A stretch of 64,000 nt of DNA, from positions 1-64,000 of the forward strand of contig JAFSKF010000037.1 of assembly GCA_017449065.1 (NCBI GenBank), read 5' to 3'. The DNA comes from Bacteroidales bacterium (GTDB taxonomy: Bacteria > Bacteroidota > Bacteroidia > Bacteroidales > UBA3663). Below the pieces are notes generated by a model, which was not told where the DNA came from, did not search any database, and saw only the letters and a program-made list of their open reading frames with translations. A program made the translations under genes and the position numbers. Positions 8,574-16,444 of this stretch are shown piece after piece (position 1 is the stretch's first letter; every line of letters starts with the position of its first letter).

Positions 8574-9734
8574 ATGGCTGAATTTAAGAATAACGGAAAA
8601 TTAAAATTATTAATCATAGTAGGAACAAGGCCGGAGATTATTCGTCTGGCTGCAGTGATTAACGAGTGCCGTAAGTATTTCGACTGCTTGCTGGCGCATA
8701 CCGGTCAGAACTACGACTACAACCTGAACGGGGTGTTCTTCAAGGACTTGAAGTTGGCAGACCCTGACGTGTATATGGAGGCGGTGGGTAATGACCTGGG
8801 CGAGACCATGGGCAACATCATTGCCAAGAGCTATCAGCTGATGGTGGAGGTGAAGCCAGATGCTGTGCTGGTGCTGGGAGATACGAATAGCTGTCTGAGC
8901 GTGATTGGCGCAAAGAGGCTGCATATTCCAATTTTCCACATGGAAGCTGGAAATAGGTGTAAGGACGAGTGCCTGCCGGAGGAGACGAACCGCAGAATTG
9001 TGGACATTATCTCGGACGTGAATATGGCGTACAGCGAGCATGCGCGGAGGTATCTGGCGGATTGTGGTCTGCCTAAGGAGCGGACGTATGTGACGGGAAG
9101 CCCGATGGCTGAGGTGCTGCATAATAATCTGGCTGAGATTGAGGCTAGCGATATTCACAAGCGTTTGGGCTTGGAGAAGGGTAAGTATATCCTTTTGAGT
9201 GCTCATCGTGAGGAGAATATTGATACGGAGAAGAACTTTATGAGTCTCTTTACCGCTATCAATAAGATGGCAGAGAAGTATGATATGCCTATTCTCTATA
9301 GCTGCCATCCTCGCAGCCGCAAGCGCCTGGAGGCAAGCGGTTTCCAGTTGGATAAGCGAGTCATTCAGCATGAGCCGCTTGGATTCCACGACTACAACTG
9401 CCTCCAGATGAACGCCTTCTGCGTGGTTTCTGACTCTGGCACTCTGCCGGAAGAAAGCTCCTTCTTCACCAGCCAGGGTCATCCGTTCCCTGCTGTGTGC
9501 ATCCGTACATCGACCGAGCGTCCTGAAGCCCTCGACAAGGGCTGCTTTGTGCTCAGCGGTATTGATACCAAGGGCCTGCTGCAGAGTGTTGATGTAGCAG
9601 TTGAGCTAATCAAAGATGACAAGCCCGGCATTCCCGTACCAGATTACGTGGATGAAAATGTCTCAACCAAGGTTGTGCGTATCATTCAATCTTACGTTGG
9701 TGTTGTGAATAAGATGGTTTGGAGGAAGTTCTAA
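8574..9734 (+). CDS. capG: UDP-N-acetylglucosamine 2-epimerase family (CapG type)
   Basis: The 386-residue protein belongs to the WecB/CapG non-hydrolysing 2-epimerases: VGTRPEIIRLAAV near the N-terminus, HTGQNYDYNLN, LVLGDTNSC, HMEAGNRC, SAHREENID and the C-terminal SDSGTLPEESSF are all in place and in order. With capE upstream and capF downstream, the expected reaction is the last step to UDP-N-acetyl-L-fucosamine, inversion at C2 of UDP-N-acetyl-6-deoxy-L-talosamine. A simple UDP-ManNAc-forming role is less likely in this context. The ATG at 8574 is the only sensible start, preceded by AAAAGAAAGAAAAT. The enzyme is cytoplasmic and full length. Confidence 0.9.
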   Translation: MAEFKNNGKLKLLIIVGTRPEIIRLAAVINECRKYFDCLLAHTGQNYDYNLNGVFFKDLKLADPDVYMEAVGNDLGETMGNIIAKSYQLMVEVKPDAVLVLGDTNSCLSVIGAKRLHIPIFHMEAGNRCKDECLPEETNRRIVDIISDVNMAYSEHARRYLADCGLPKERTYVTGSPMAEVLHNNLAEIEASDIHKRLGLEKGKYILLSAHREENIDTEKNFMSLFTAINKMAEKYDMPILYSCHPRSRKRLEASGFQLDKRVIQHEPLGFHDYNCLQMNAFCVVSDSGTLPEESSFFTSQGHPFPAVCIRTSTERPEALDKGCFVLSGIDTKGLLQSVDVAVELIKDDKPGIPVPDYVDENVSTKVVRIIQSYVGVVNKMVWRKF

Positions 9735-9767
9735 CACGAATTACCATTAATTAATCACGAATTATTC

Positions 9768-10976
9768 ATGAAAATATTGGTAACAGGCGCGAAAGGGTTT
9801 GTGGGGAGAAATCTCTGCACAAACCTGCGCAATATACAAGAGGGTAAGGACAGAAGGTTTCAAGAACTGAGTATTGAGGAGGTCTTCGAGTATGACTTGG
9901 ATTCGACACCGGAGGAGTTGGATCAGTGGTGCCGCGAGGCGGACTTCGTGTTCAACCTGGCAGGTGTGAACAGACCGCAGAATCAGGAGGAGTTCATGCA
10001 GGGCAACTTCGGGTTTGCCAGCACGCTGCTGGACACGCTGAAGAAGCACAAGAATAACTGCCCTGTGATGCTATCGTCTTCACAGCAGGCTTCGCTGACG
10101 GGGCGGTTTGGAAATTCGGAGTACGGACGTTCTAAGAAAGCGGGCGAAGATTTGTTCCTGGAATATGGTAGGGAGACGGGTGCTGAGGTACACGTATACC
10201 GTTTCCCGAATCTATTTGGCAAGTGGTGCCGCCCCAATTACAACAGTGCCGTGGCTACCTTCTGCAATGCCTTTGCGAATGATTTGCCCTATACGGTGAA
10301 TGATCCTTCAGTTGAGCTGGAGTTGCTGTACATTGATGACTTGGTGGATGAGATGATTGGCCTTTTGGAAGGCAAAGCTCATAAATGCGAGTTCGAAGGC
10401 CTTGAAGTGATTGATGGTCCATTAGGTAAGTATCGCTATTGCCCCATCACGCACAAAGTGACTTTGGGCGAGATTGTAGAACTCCTGAAGAGCTTTGCAG
10501 AACAGCCTAAAACGTTGATGATTCCTGAGATACCTGCTGGTAGTTTTGCTAAGAAACTGTATAGCACCTATCTGAGTTATCTACCTTACGAGAAGACCGC
10601 TTTCCCGCTGAAGATGAACGTAGATGACCGTGGTAGCTTTACCGAGTTGGTTCACACCCTCAACGCAGGGCAGGTGAGCATCAACATCAGTAAGCCTGGC
10701 ATCACCAAGGGTCAGCATTGGCACAACACCAAGTTCGAGCAGTTCATCGTGGTGAAAGGTCATGGACTTATCCAGCAACGCAATCTGAATGACCCCGAAG
10801 GTAAGGTGCTGGAATGGGAAGTAAGTGGTGACAAGATTGAGGCTGTCCACATGCTCCCAGGCTACACACATAATATCATCAACCTGAGTGATACAGAAGA
10901 CCTTGTTACAGTAATGTACTGCAACGAAGTCTTCAACCCCAATAAACCGGATACGTTTTTTGAACCCGTAAAATAG
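9768..10976 (+). CDS. capF: Bifunctional CapF-like reductase/epimerase (SDR plus cupin)
   Basis: This 402-residue protein has an N-terminal NAD(P)-binding SDR domain (TGAKGFVGRN at about 7-16; YGRSKKAGED holding the Y-x3-K). The C-terminal cupin domain (about 285-400) contains GQHWHNTKFEQF, the metal-binding histidine motif of CapF. In the FucNAc pathway the cupin part epimerises C3 of the CapE product and the SDR part reduces C4, giving UDP-6-deoxy-TalNAc for CapG. Length and domain order match the Staphylococcus aureus CapF type. The gene follows capG by 33 bases, a spacer containing the ATTAATTAATCACGAATTATTC linker related to other capsule-gene spacers here. Confidence 0.9.
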   Translation: MKILVTGAKGFVGRNLCTNLRNIQEGKDRRFQELSIEEVFEYDLDSTPEELDQWCREADFVFNLAGVNRPQNQEEFMQGNFGFASTLLDTLKKHKNNCPVMLSSSQQASLTGRFGNSEYGRSKKAGEDLFLEYGRETGAEVHVYRFPNLFGKWCRPNYNSAVATFCNAFANDLPYTVNDPSVELELLYIDDLVDEMIGLLEGKAHKCEFEGLEVIDGPLGKYRYCPITHKVTLGEIVELLKSFAEQPKTLMIPEIPAGSFAKKLYSTYLSYLPYEKTAFPLKMNVDDRGSFTELVHTLNAGQVSINISKPGITKGQHWHNTKFEQFIVVKGHGLIQQRNLNDPEGKVLEWEVSGDKIEAVHMLPGYTHNIINLSDTEDLVTVMYCNEVFNPNKPDTFFEPVK

Positions 10977-10988
10977 GTTATTGAAACA

Positions 10989-11150
10989 ATGGAAAGCCTA
11001 ACATCACGAATATCCGAATTCATGGAAAACGAAGCTCGCTCATGTTCCATGGATTTCGGGTGTGTAATGCCAGAGTATGTGTTTAGGATGTGGGGAGGCA
11101 ATGTGCCTTTCGACGAAATCGAAAAGGCATGGTTCATGGTTAAAGGTTAA
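10989..11150 (+). CDS. Small conserved protein, paralogue of the 16072 gene
   Basis: This 53-codon ORF (MESLTSRISEFMENEARSCS... ending WFMVKG) is too short for most gene finders. It shares a strongly conserved core with the 81-residue protein at 16072: EARSCSMDFGCVxPEYVxRM followed by WGG and a similar FxEI segment. Substitutions are conservative, which argues that both copies have been kept as protein. It starts 13 bases after capF and ends 23 bases before the FRG-domain gene. I do not recognise the family. It could be a degraded copy, with the C-terminus differing after FDEIEKA; it is listed as a CDS because its frame is intact. Confidence 0.5.
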   Translation: MESLTSRISEFMENEARSCSMDFGCVMPEYVFRMWGGNVPFDEIEKAWFMVKG

Positions 11151-11172
11151 TGGTGAAGGGGGAGGAGTTGAG

Positions 11173-12210
11173 ATGGATGAAAGGCAAGTGTTTGTAAGAC
11201 CTAATAGGGGTCTCGATGTAGATACTACAATAAGTGGAGAACTCCCTAAAGAGATGCCTTTAGTGATTACAAAGCGGTACGATGACGCGAAGGATTTCTT
11301 GTCAGATATTTCGTACGGAGGGGCATTGTACGGTATGCTAAACAAGACGATTGTGTTTCGCGGGCTTCAATCAGCCACCTATGAACTTATACCTTCTGCG
11401 TTACGAAGAAGAATTCAGTTTAAAAACCAAGATGGAACGATATATAAGGAAAATGAAGAAGCATCTGTTGTGTTGTCGGAATCTGAACGTCTTAAGAGAA
11501 GTCTCGAATATTTTAGTCTGAGAGGATTCTTCGATGCATGTGATGTGAATGGACTATGGCTTCCGAATGTGGAAAGAATACGGAAGTATCTTGTTACCTA
11601 TAAAGACCTCAATACGGCTGGTTTGTTAACTGATGAGTGGATTCCTTATGATTTTCTTGAACTCACTGCTCTTGCACAACATTATGGGATTGAAACCAGA
11701 TTGCTCGACTGGACAAGTAACATTGAAACCGCCATCTATTTTGCTGTTCATAAAGAGCCAGACCTAAATGAAGAAGAAGAGAAAAAGGAGGAATCGAAGT
11801 ACTTGGCGATATGGTTATTGGATACCTCTGTTGAACAAAAGAGTAATTCTCTAAGGTTTATAAGACCTCCGTATAAAGGAAACCCAAATCTTGCGGCACA
11901 GAAAGGCTTGTTCTCCTATTGGAAAGAGCCAGGATTTAAGTTGAAGTCCAATGTCATTGAGAACGAAGAATGGGAAGAAATACAGAAAGTCCGCATTAAT
12001 AGGATGCCTCTTGATAAGCGACTGTTACATGAATTAGGTGATAATATGCAAGACAAGACCTATATGTGGAAACTGTTGATACCGAGAGAGGGAAAGAAAG
12101 AACTTTATGGATATATCAGCAGAAGAGGTGTAACAGCTGCAAGTTTGTTCCCTGGGTACGCAGGCATTGTGCAGAGTATAAAAGAGGGTAAAGAGATTAT
12201 GAGTGAGTGA
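11173..12210 (+). CDS. FRG-domain protein
   Basis: The product is 345 residues from the ATG at 11173, chosen because GGGGGAGGAG lies just upstream; the open frame extends back to 11077 without a better start. The FRG signature is clear: VFRGLQ (F62-R63-G64) near the N-terminus, then LTALAQHYGIETRLLDWTSN and AIYFAV, the usual second conserved block. FRG proteins are scattered accessory genes often found in mobile and defence contexts; biochemical activity is not established, though resemblance to ADP-ribosyl-type folds has been suggested. It follows the small 10989 ORF and interrupts the capsule genes, with lower GC by eye than capE-capF, suggesting acquisition. Confidence 0.85.
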   Translation: MDERQVFVRPNRGLDVDTTISGELPKEMPLVITKRYDDAKDFLSDISYGGALYGMLNKTIVFRGLQSATYELIPSALRRRIQFKNQDGTIYKENEEASVVLSESERLKRSLEYFSLRGFFDACDVNGLWLPNVERIRKYLVTYKDLNTAGLLTDEWIPYDFLELTALAQHYGIETRLLDWTSNIETAIYFAVHKEPDLNEEEEKKEESKYLAIWLLDTSVEQKSNSLRFIRPPYKGNPNLAAQKGLFSYWKEPGFKLKSNVIENEEWEEIQKVRINRMPLDKRLLHELGDNMQDKTYMWKLLIPREGKKELYGYISRRGVTAASLFPGYAGIVQSIKEGKEIMSE

Positions 12211-12463
12211 AAGGGGTGAAGAGACGGGCGACTGAAAGGAGTCGGTCTCTGTGGGGAGCGAAAGGCTCTATTGGGCAACGCCCAATTGTGCCTGAAGCGG
12301 GGATGCTTCGATAAACTCTGCAACCCAAAACGATGATTCGACAGGCTCATCACAAGTAAACGAAAATAACAATATAACGATGAAGATACTGATTACTGGA
12401 GTCCACGGACTACTTGTGGTTCATGGTTCTGGGTTTATGGTTAATGATTAAAATACATATAGC
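12211..12463 (+). repeat. Recombination-scarred spacer with hairpin, REP-like repeat and fossil epimerase start
   Basis: The 253-base gap holds a perfect hairpin (ATTGGGC 12270-12276, loop AAC, GCCCAAT 12280-12286). The 13-mer TTCGACAGGCTCA at 12337-12349 recurs at 13117-13129 inside the next gene. A 29-base epimerase 5' end at 12380-12408 is identical to the start of the truncated copy at 17535-17563. That fragment breaks off into unrelated sequence before the intact gene begins at 12464. No promoter is obvious. Confidence 0.7.
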
Positions 12464-13621
12464 ATGAAGATATTGATAACAGGAGTGCATGGTTTTGTAG
12501 GTAGTAACCTCGTTGAGGCACTCAAAAAAGAGCATACGATTTATGGACTTGACATAATCTCGCCTATGAAGGATGGGGTACAGAAGACTTTTTCTTGGGA
12601 TGACCTCGAAAAAGTCGGTTCAAGGTTCAAGGTTCAAGATTCAAGTCCTGAAACCTGCAACGTGAAACCTGCAACGGACAGCTTGGCAGAGCTGGCCTCT
12701 GTGGATGCTATCATCCATTTGGCGGGTAAGGCGCATGACACGAAGAACCAGAGTGCGGCAGAGGTGTACTTCAAGGTGAACACGGGGCTGACGGAGAGGA
12801 TTTTCGACTGGTTCCTGAAGCAACCGAAGTGCAAGAAGTTTGTGTTCTTCAGCACGGCCAAGGCTGCGGCTGATAAGGTAGATGGGGTGCTGACGGAAGA
12901 TGTGGTACCGGCTCCTGTGGGACCTTATGGAGAGAGCAAAATCAAGGCAGAAGAGTATATCATCAGCAAGTTCCAAGATTCAGGTTTCAAGTTTCAGGTA
13001 GGGTCGCAAAGCTCAAAATCTGAAGAAAATCTACAAGAAAATCATTCAACATCAAGAATTAGCGAATTGGAGAATTCTATATCTCACACAGAAAGCACAG
13101 ATAACACAGAAAATGCTTCGACAGGCTCAGCAACCAAGCAAGTGTATATCTTCCGTCCGTGTATGATTCATGGGCTGGGGAATAAGGGAAATCTGAATTT
13201 GCTCTATAATGTGGTTCGCAAGGGTATTCCTTGGCCGCTGGGTGCATTTGAGAACCGCAGGACGTTCACGAGTGTGGAGAATATCTGTTTTGCTGTGAAT
13301 GGAGTACTGATTAAAGATGTGCCGTCGGGAATTTACAATATGGGTGATGACGAGGCACTTTCGACTAATGAGCTGATAGAAGAGATTTGCAAGTCGCTGG
13401 GTAAAAAGGCTCATATTTGGAAGTTGCCTAAGGGGATGATGACGGGATTTGCGAAGGTGGGGGATGCGTTGCATCTGCCACTGAACTCGGAGAGATTGAG
13501 GAAATTGACGGAGAACTATATTTCATCTAATGCTAAGATTAAGGCTGCATTAGGTATTGAAAAGTTCCCTGTAAACGCACGCGAAGGGCTACAGGCAACA
13601 CTAAAGTCCTTTAAAGGTTGA
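12464..13621 (+). CDS. NAD-dependent sugar epimerase/dehydratase with two in-frame insertions
   Basis: This 385-residue extended SDR has the Rossmann motif TGVHGFVGSN at about 5-14, the catalytic region FFSTAKAAADK and YGESKIKAE (Y-x3-K), and a full C-terminal substrate domain (FRPCMIHGLGNKGNL onward). It resembles WbpV/WbpP-neighbourhood epimerases that act before a WecA-like transferase, probably on a UDP-2-acetamido sugar; the exact product is not determinable. It is longer than usual because of two insertions: about residues 48-70, encoded by tandem repeats GGTTCAA and GAAACCTGCAAC, and residues 170-225, low-complexity and Ser/Glu/Thr-rich. The truncated copy at 17535 lacks the first. Both insertions look like intergenic linker DNA read in frame, so activity is uncertain. 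Confidence 0.85.
   Translation: MKILITGVHGFVGSNLVEALKKEHTIYGLDIISPMKDGVQKTFSWDDLEKVGSRFKVQDSSPETCNVKPATDSLAELASVDAIIHLAGKAHDTKNQSAAEVYFKVNTGLTERIFDWFLKQPKCKKFVFFSTAKAAADKVDGVLTEDVVPAPVGPYGESKIKAEEYIISKFQDSGFKFQVGSQSSKSEENLQENHSTSRISELENSISHTESTDNTENASTGSATKQVYIFRPCMIHGLGNKGNLNLLYNVVRKGIPWPLGAFENRRTFTSVENICFAVNGVLIKDVPSGIYNMGDDEALSTNELIEEICKSLGKKAHIWKLPKGMMTGFAKVGDALHLPLNSERLRKLTENYISSNAKIKAALGIEKFPVNAREGLQATLKSFKG
12617..12675 (+). repeat. Short tandem repeats inside the epimerase gene
   Basis: Four 7-base units (GGTTCAA three times, then GATTCAA) run from 12617 to 12644. Two copies of GAAACCTGCAAC follow at 12650-12661 and 12664-12675 with a 14-base period. They encode part of the first insertion of the epimerase. 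A 7-base period would break the frame if unit number changed, so this tract could act as a phase-variable or length-sensitive site. Confidence 0.8.
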
Positions 13622-13760
13622 ACACGGATTATCGTTAATTGCCCATTAATTATCAAGAATTTAATGAGAATTGAATGAATTTTTACCTAAATAGTGTTAA
13701 AAACCATAAAAGTTCGCTGTATATTGAAAATTTTTTGTACACTTGCAAAAAAATCTAATT
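13622..13760 (+). other. AT-rich spacer with capsule linker repeat
   Basis: This spacer starts with a linker whose 19 bases AATTGCCCATTAATTATCA (13637-13655) recur exactly at 19063-19081, before the WbuC-like gene. Near 13735-13745 the string TGTACACTTGC resembles a weak Bacteroidetes -7 element for the short ORF that follows. Nothing else is visible. Confidence 0.5.
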
Positions 13761-13865
13761 ATGGAGAGAATAAATCGTAGTGACTGCCTTCAACAGGTTT
13801 ACAATTATTTGGGTAAGGGGGCTTGGATGCTTACCTTAAAACTATCAAGAAGAGATAGATTTTGA
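13761..13865 (+). CDS. 34-residue short ORF at the border of the RloAB module
   Basis: ATG at 13761 opens a 34-codon frame (MERINRSDCLQQVYNYLGKG, then AWMLT... ending RRDRF). The stretch coding GAWMLT is part of a 19-base sequence shared exactly with 442-460 near the start of the RT operon, and forms an inverted pair GGTAAG 13812-13817 / CTTACC 13830-13835. It could be a small protein, a truncated gene remnant, or a structured site whose coding look is incidental. I do not recognise the family. Confidence 0.35.
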   Translation: MERINRSDCLQQVYNYLGKGAWMLTLKLSRRDRF

Positions 13866-13949
13866 GATTTTGTTTATGGGTAGCATGGCATTTTTGTATA
13901 ATAAGAGGCGCGAAATGACAATTTTCTGTTAAAATCGACAATTAATTAC

Positions 13950-13978
13950 TTGAAATTGGAAAATAAGTTGTATCTTTG
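13950..13978 (+). promoter_or_regulatory. Promoter of the RloAB-like module
   Basis: TATCTTTG at 13971-13978 is a perfect Bacteroidetes -7 box (TAnnTTTG), with TTG at 13950-13952 as the -33 element, 18 bases apart. It lies 34 bases before the ATPase start codon, so the module has its own promoter within the capsule locus. Confidence 0.75.
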
Positions 13979-14011
13979 CTGCGATTTTTATAACCCTAAA
14001 ACAGAGTCGTT

Positions 14012-15373
14012 ATGTTGGTAAGTTTTTCATTCGGAAACTTTAAGAGCTTCAAAGAGGAGAATACTATCAGTTTTGTGGCAGAGCAGAACGAGACTGATGG
14101 CATGTATTCCGCTGAGAGTCCTTTTGAGTATTCAGTATTGAAAGCAGCGGCGGTATATGGTGCTAATGCAAGTGGAAAATCCAAGCTGTTTGAGGCATTT
14201 GACTGCATGCGTAAGCTGGTGTGCCCTCCGCGTAACAAGAAAACAATACCGGTATTTGACTTTTGGAAGACTCAGTTTGCGCCATTCCGTCTGTCTACAG
14301 CTTCAGCTGGAGCCCCCACTTTCTTCGAGGTTGTAATACTGATAGACGATATTCAATACCGCTACGGTGTTGAGTTGGATGGTAATGGAATTCTGGATGA
14401 GTGGCTTTACAGGAAGAAAGAGCGCGAGAGCCTGCTTCTTTCGAGGAAAAAACAGGATGGCAACAGTGCAGAAACAAAGGTGGGTAAGGCTTACATAAAC
14501 AGCAGGATATATGCCAATGTCATATCAGCAGGCATGCTCACACCGGATGTGCCATTGCTGACTTTGCTTGCCACATTTAATGATGAATTGTGCAAACAGA
14601 TAGTGGTGTGGTTCGGACGTACTGCCGTGATTTCTGCAAACGACATGATGATGCCTATAGAGGCTCTGATGGATGAGGGCAGCAAGCAGGAGATTATTAA
14701 CTTTATGCGCTCGTTTGACTTCAATATCGAGGACTTGGCAATGCATGAGATGAGTATTGACGATGTGCCCGACAAAATCAGGAGCATGATAAGTGATGAA
14801 GAGACGAAAGGTCCGGTCTTTGACGGCGTGCAGACTACGCACCGTATGTATAATGAGCTATATGAGCGTGTGGGTGTGAACCAGTTTATGATGGAACGGG
14901 ATGAGTCGTTTGGCACCAACAGGCTTCTGCGACTGAGCTGGCCCATACTGAAGGCTTTGAAAGAGGGCAGGACGTTGTTTGTTGACGAAATTGATTCGGG
15001 AATTCATCCTTTTATAGTTACTGCGATTATTAGGTTATTTTACAAGGCGGGCAACGGTGCTCAGCTGATTATCAACACTCAGAATACGTCGCTGCTGTCA
15101 TGTCCGATAGGCTACGAAGAAAATGGAAAGGACAAGAAGTACCTGTTCCGCAAGGATCAGGTATATATCGTGAACAAGAACCGCTATGGTGAGTCGAACG
15201 TTTATCCGATTACCCATTTCCAGCGAAACATCAGAACCAGTATCGAGAAGATGTATTTGGACGGGCGCTTGACGGGTGTGCCATACGTAGAGCTTGACAA
15301 CATTTATGATTTGATTGGCCATGGATCACAAGAAAAGGAAGAACTCTTACCAGAGGAGCGCGGGGAGGAATAG
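14012..15373 (+). CDS. AAA15-type ATPase, RloA/AbiLi-like
   Basis: This 453-residue ATPase starts MLVSFSFGNFKSFKEENTIS, the usual opening of AAA15/OLD-like ATPases. It has Walker A GANASGKS (50-57) and a Walker B-type LFVDEIDSGIHP with D325-E326; NTQNTSLL follows as the switch histidine/Asn region. It has no nuclease domain of its own. The next gene overlaps it by 53 bases and encodes an RloB-type Toprim-like protein, making the pair RloA-RloB, the arrangement of the lactococcal AbiL system and akin in logic to PARIS. A dedicated promoter lies at 13950-13978. The likely role is sensing phage and unleashing or restraining RloB; only domain identity is seen directly. Confidence 0.85.
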   Translation: MLVSFSFGNFKSFKEENTISFVAEQNETDGMYSAESPFEYSVLKAAAVYGANASGKSKLFEAFDCMRKLVCPPRNKKTIPVFDFWKTQFAPFRLSTASAGAPTFFEVVILIDDIQYRYGVELDGNGILDEWLYRKKERESLLLSRKKQDGNSAETKVGKAYINSRIYANVISAGMLTPDVPLLTLLATFNDELCKQIVVWFGRTAVISANDMMMPIEALMDEGSKQEIINFMRSFDFNIEDLAMHEMSIDDVPDKIRSMISDEETKGPVFDGVQTTHRMYNELYERVGVNQFMMERDESFGTNRLLRLSWPILKALKEGRTLFVDEIDSGIHPFIVTAIIRLFYKAGNGAQLIINTQNTSLLSCPIGYEENGKDKKYLFRKDQVYIVNKNRYGESNVYPITHFQRNIRTSIEKMYLDGRLTGVPYVELDNIYDLIGHGSQEKEELLPEERGEE

Positions 15374-16055
15374 TTCCACCAAGCAGTATATCCTCTTCGT
15401 GGAGGGAAAAAATACGGAGAAGAGCTATTTGGACCTGCTTAAGAAGTCGAATTGCAAGGTTAATCCTATAACGCGTAAAGGACACGGATTTGGTTTGTGT
15501 GTTGACTTCGTAAATGAGTCGGAGGGCAGATGGAGAAGTCTGGCTGCAGAGGAAAGGGCAAAATATGACAAGCGTTGGCTGGTTTTCGACTATGACGGCA
15601 GGCCGGACTTTGCAGATGGCATCAAACTGGCAATCAAGAAGGGTTTCAATGTGGTATTCTCGAGTATGTGTATAGAATATTGGTTCTTGCTGCACTTTGA
15701 AAACCATAACGGCAATCCGATACCTATGGCAGGGAAATCGCACTCTGCGGCTCAAATAGACATGATTAATAAGCACATCCGGACCTATAACAAGAGGACG
15801 GGGAACGGCATCGCTGAGTATGACGGCGGTAGTAAGACCGTGGATGAAGATTTCTTCGACCTGATGCTTGCGACAGATCCTATCACGAAGAAAAGCAGGA
15901 TAGTGACTGCCTTTGAACGTGCGAAAGCGATGCATGAGACCAAAATGGCTAATGGTGCAGAATATAGTGAGTCGGTGACAAATATGTATGAACTGATGCT
16001 TGCGCTTGGTGTGATAGAGAAGAAAAAGGGCCAGTTTGAACTTTATAGGAAATAA
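15321..16055 (+). CDS. RloB-like protein (AbiLii type)
   Basis: The product is 244 residues from ATG 15321 (MDHKKRKNSYQRSAG); a TTG six bases earlier is less likely. RloB features are present: ILFVEGKNTEKSYLDLL with a conserved glutamate in the Toprim-like position, WLVFDYDGRPDF with the paired acids, and SSMCIEYWFLLHFEN, the characteristic SxxxxExWxxxHF block. It overlaps the ATPase gene by 53 bases, so translation is tightly coupled. In AbiL and related systems this subunit is the presumed nuclease effector. Functional partners in PARIS (AriB) cut tRNA, but whether this family does so cannot be read here. Confidence 0.85.
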   Translation: MDHKKRKNSYQRSAGRNSSTKQYILFVEGKNTEKSYLDLLKKSNCKVNPITRKGHGFGLCVDFVNESEGRWRSLAAEERAKYDKRWLVFDYDGRPDFADGIKLAIKKGFNVVFSSMCIEYWFLLHFENHNGNPIPMAGKSHSAAQIDMINKHIRTYNKRTGNGIAEYDGGSKTVDEDFFDLMLATDPITKKSRIVTAFERAKAMHETKMANGAEYSESVTNMYELMLALGVIEKKKGQFELYRK

Positions 16056-16071
16056 GGGCTTGTAAAGATTA

Positions 16072-16317
16072 ATGGCTAAAACCTTGTTGAACGAAAACGA
16101 AAATCAATTTGGTTTCAAGTTTCTGATCAAGAACGAGAGATTTATGGATGTAGCAGAAAGACTGAAAACATTCATGGAGGATGAAGCCCGGAGTTGTAGT
16201 ATGGATTTCGGGTGTGTTACGCCAGAGTATGTTTATAGGATGTGGGGAGGAAGTGTTGCATTCGAAGAGATTGCTGATGCGATGGCATTAATTGGGTCGC
16301 CTGCTGCTCAAAATTGA
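16072..16317 (+). CDS. Small conserved protein, longer paralogue of the 10989 ORF
   Basis: The 81-residue product shares its central block (EARSCSMDFGCVTPEYVYRM then WGG) with the 53-residue protein at 10989. The N-terminal 30 residues (MAKTLLNENENQFGFKFLIK...) are unique to this copy. It lies 16 bases after rloB-like gene and before the Panacea promoter, so it may ride on the RloAB transcript. No transmembrane segment or known motif is seen. Two copies next to accessory modules in one locus suggest a module-linked gene, possibly a regulator or an immunity partner; function unknown. Confidence 0.6.
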   Translation: MAKTLLNENENQFGFKFLIKNERFMDVAERLKTFMEDEARSCSMDFGCVTPEYVYRMWGGSVAFEEIADAMALIGSPAAQN

Positions 16318-16411
16318 TACGAAATCTGACAAAATTGAGAAAAATGAGGCTATTGGAGGTGCCGGAAAACACTTTTTTGAGGATTTTTGCTGCTATGTGG
16401 CAATAAAATCG

Positions 16412-16419
16412 TATTTTTG
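16412..16419 (+). promoter_or_regulatory. -7 box of the Panacea/RelE pair
   Basis: TATTTTTG matches the TAnnTTTG consensus and lies 26 bases before the Panacea start. The best upstream TTTG (16385-16388) is 23 bases away, longer than usual, so the -33 element is weak. Confidence 0.6.
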
Positions 16420-16444
16420 CGGTGAAAAGATAGGAGATTGAGGT

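Noticed and set aside
8610..9482. A 290-codon minus-strand frame opposite capG
   Set aside because: His/Leu-rich antisense translation with no start signal; capG covers all of it.
11077..11172. Longer start for the FRG protein
   Set aside because: It overlaps the small 10989 ORF in another frame; a strong GGAGGAG lies before ATG 11173.
12617..12675. CRISPR array
   Set aside because: The units are 7 and 12 bases in a coding frame, without 20-40 base spacers or cas genes.
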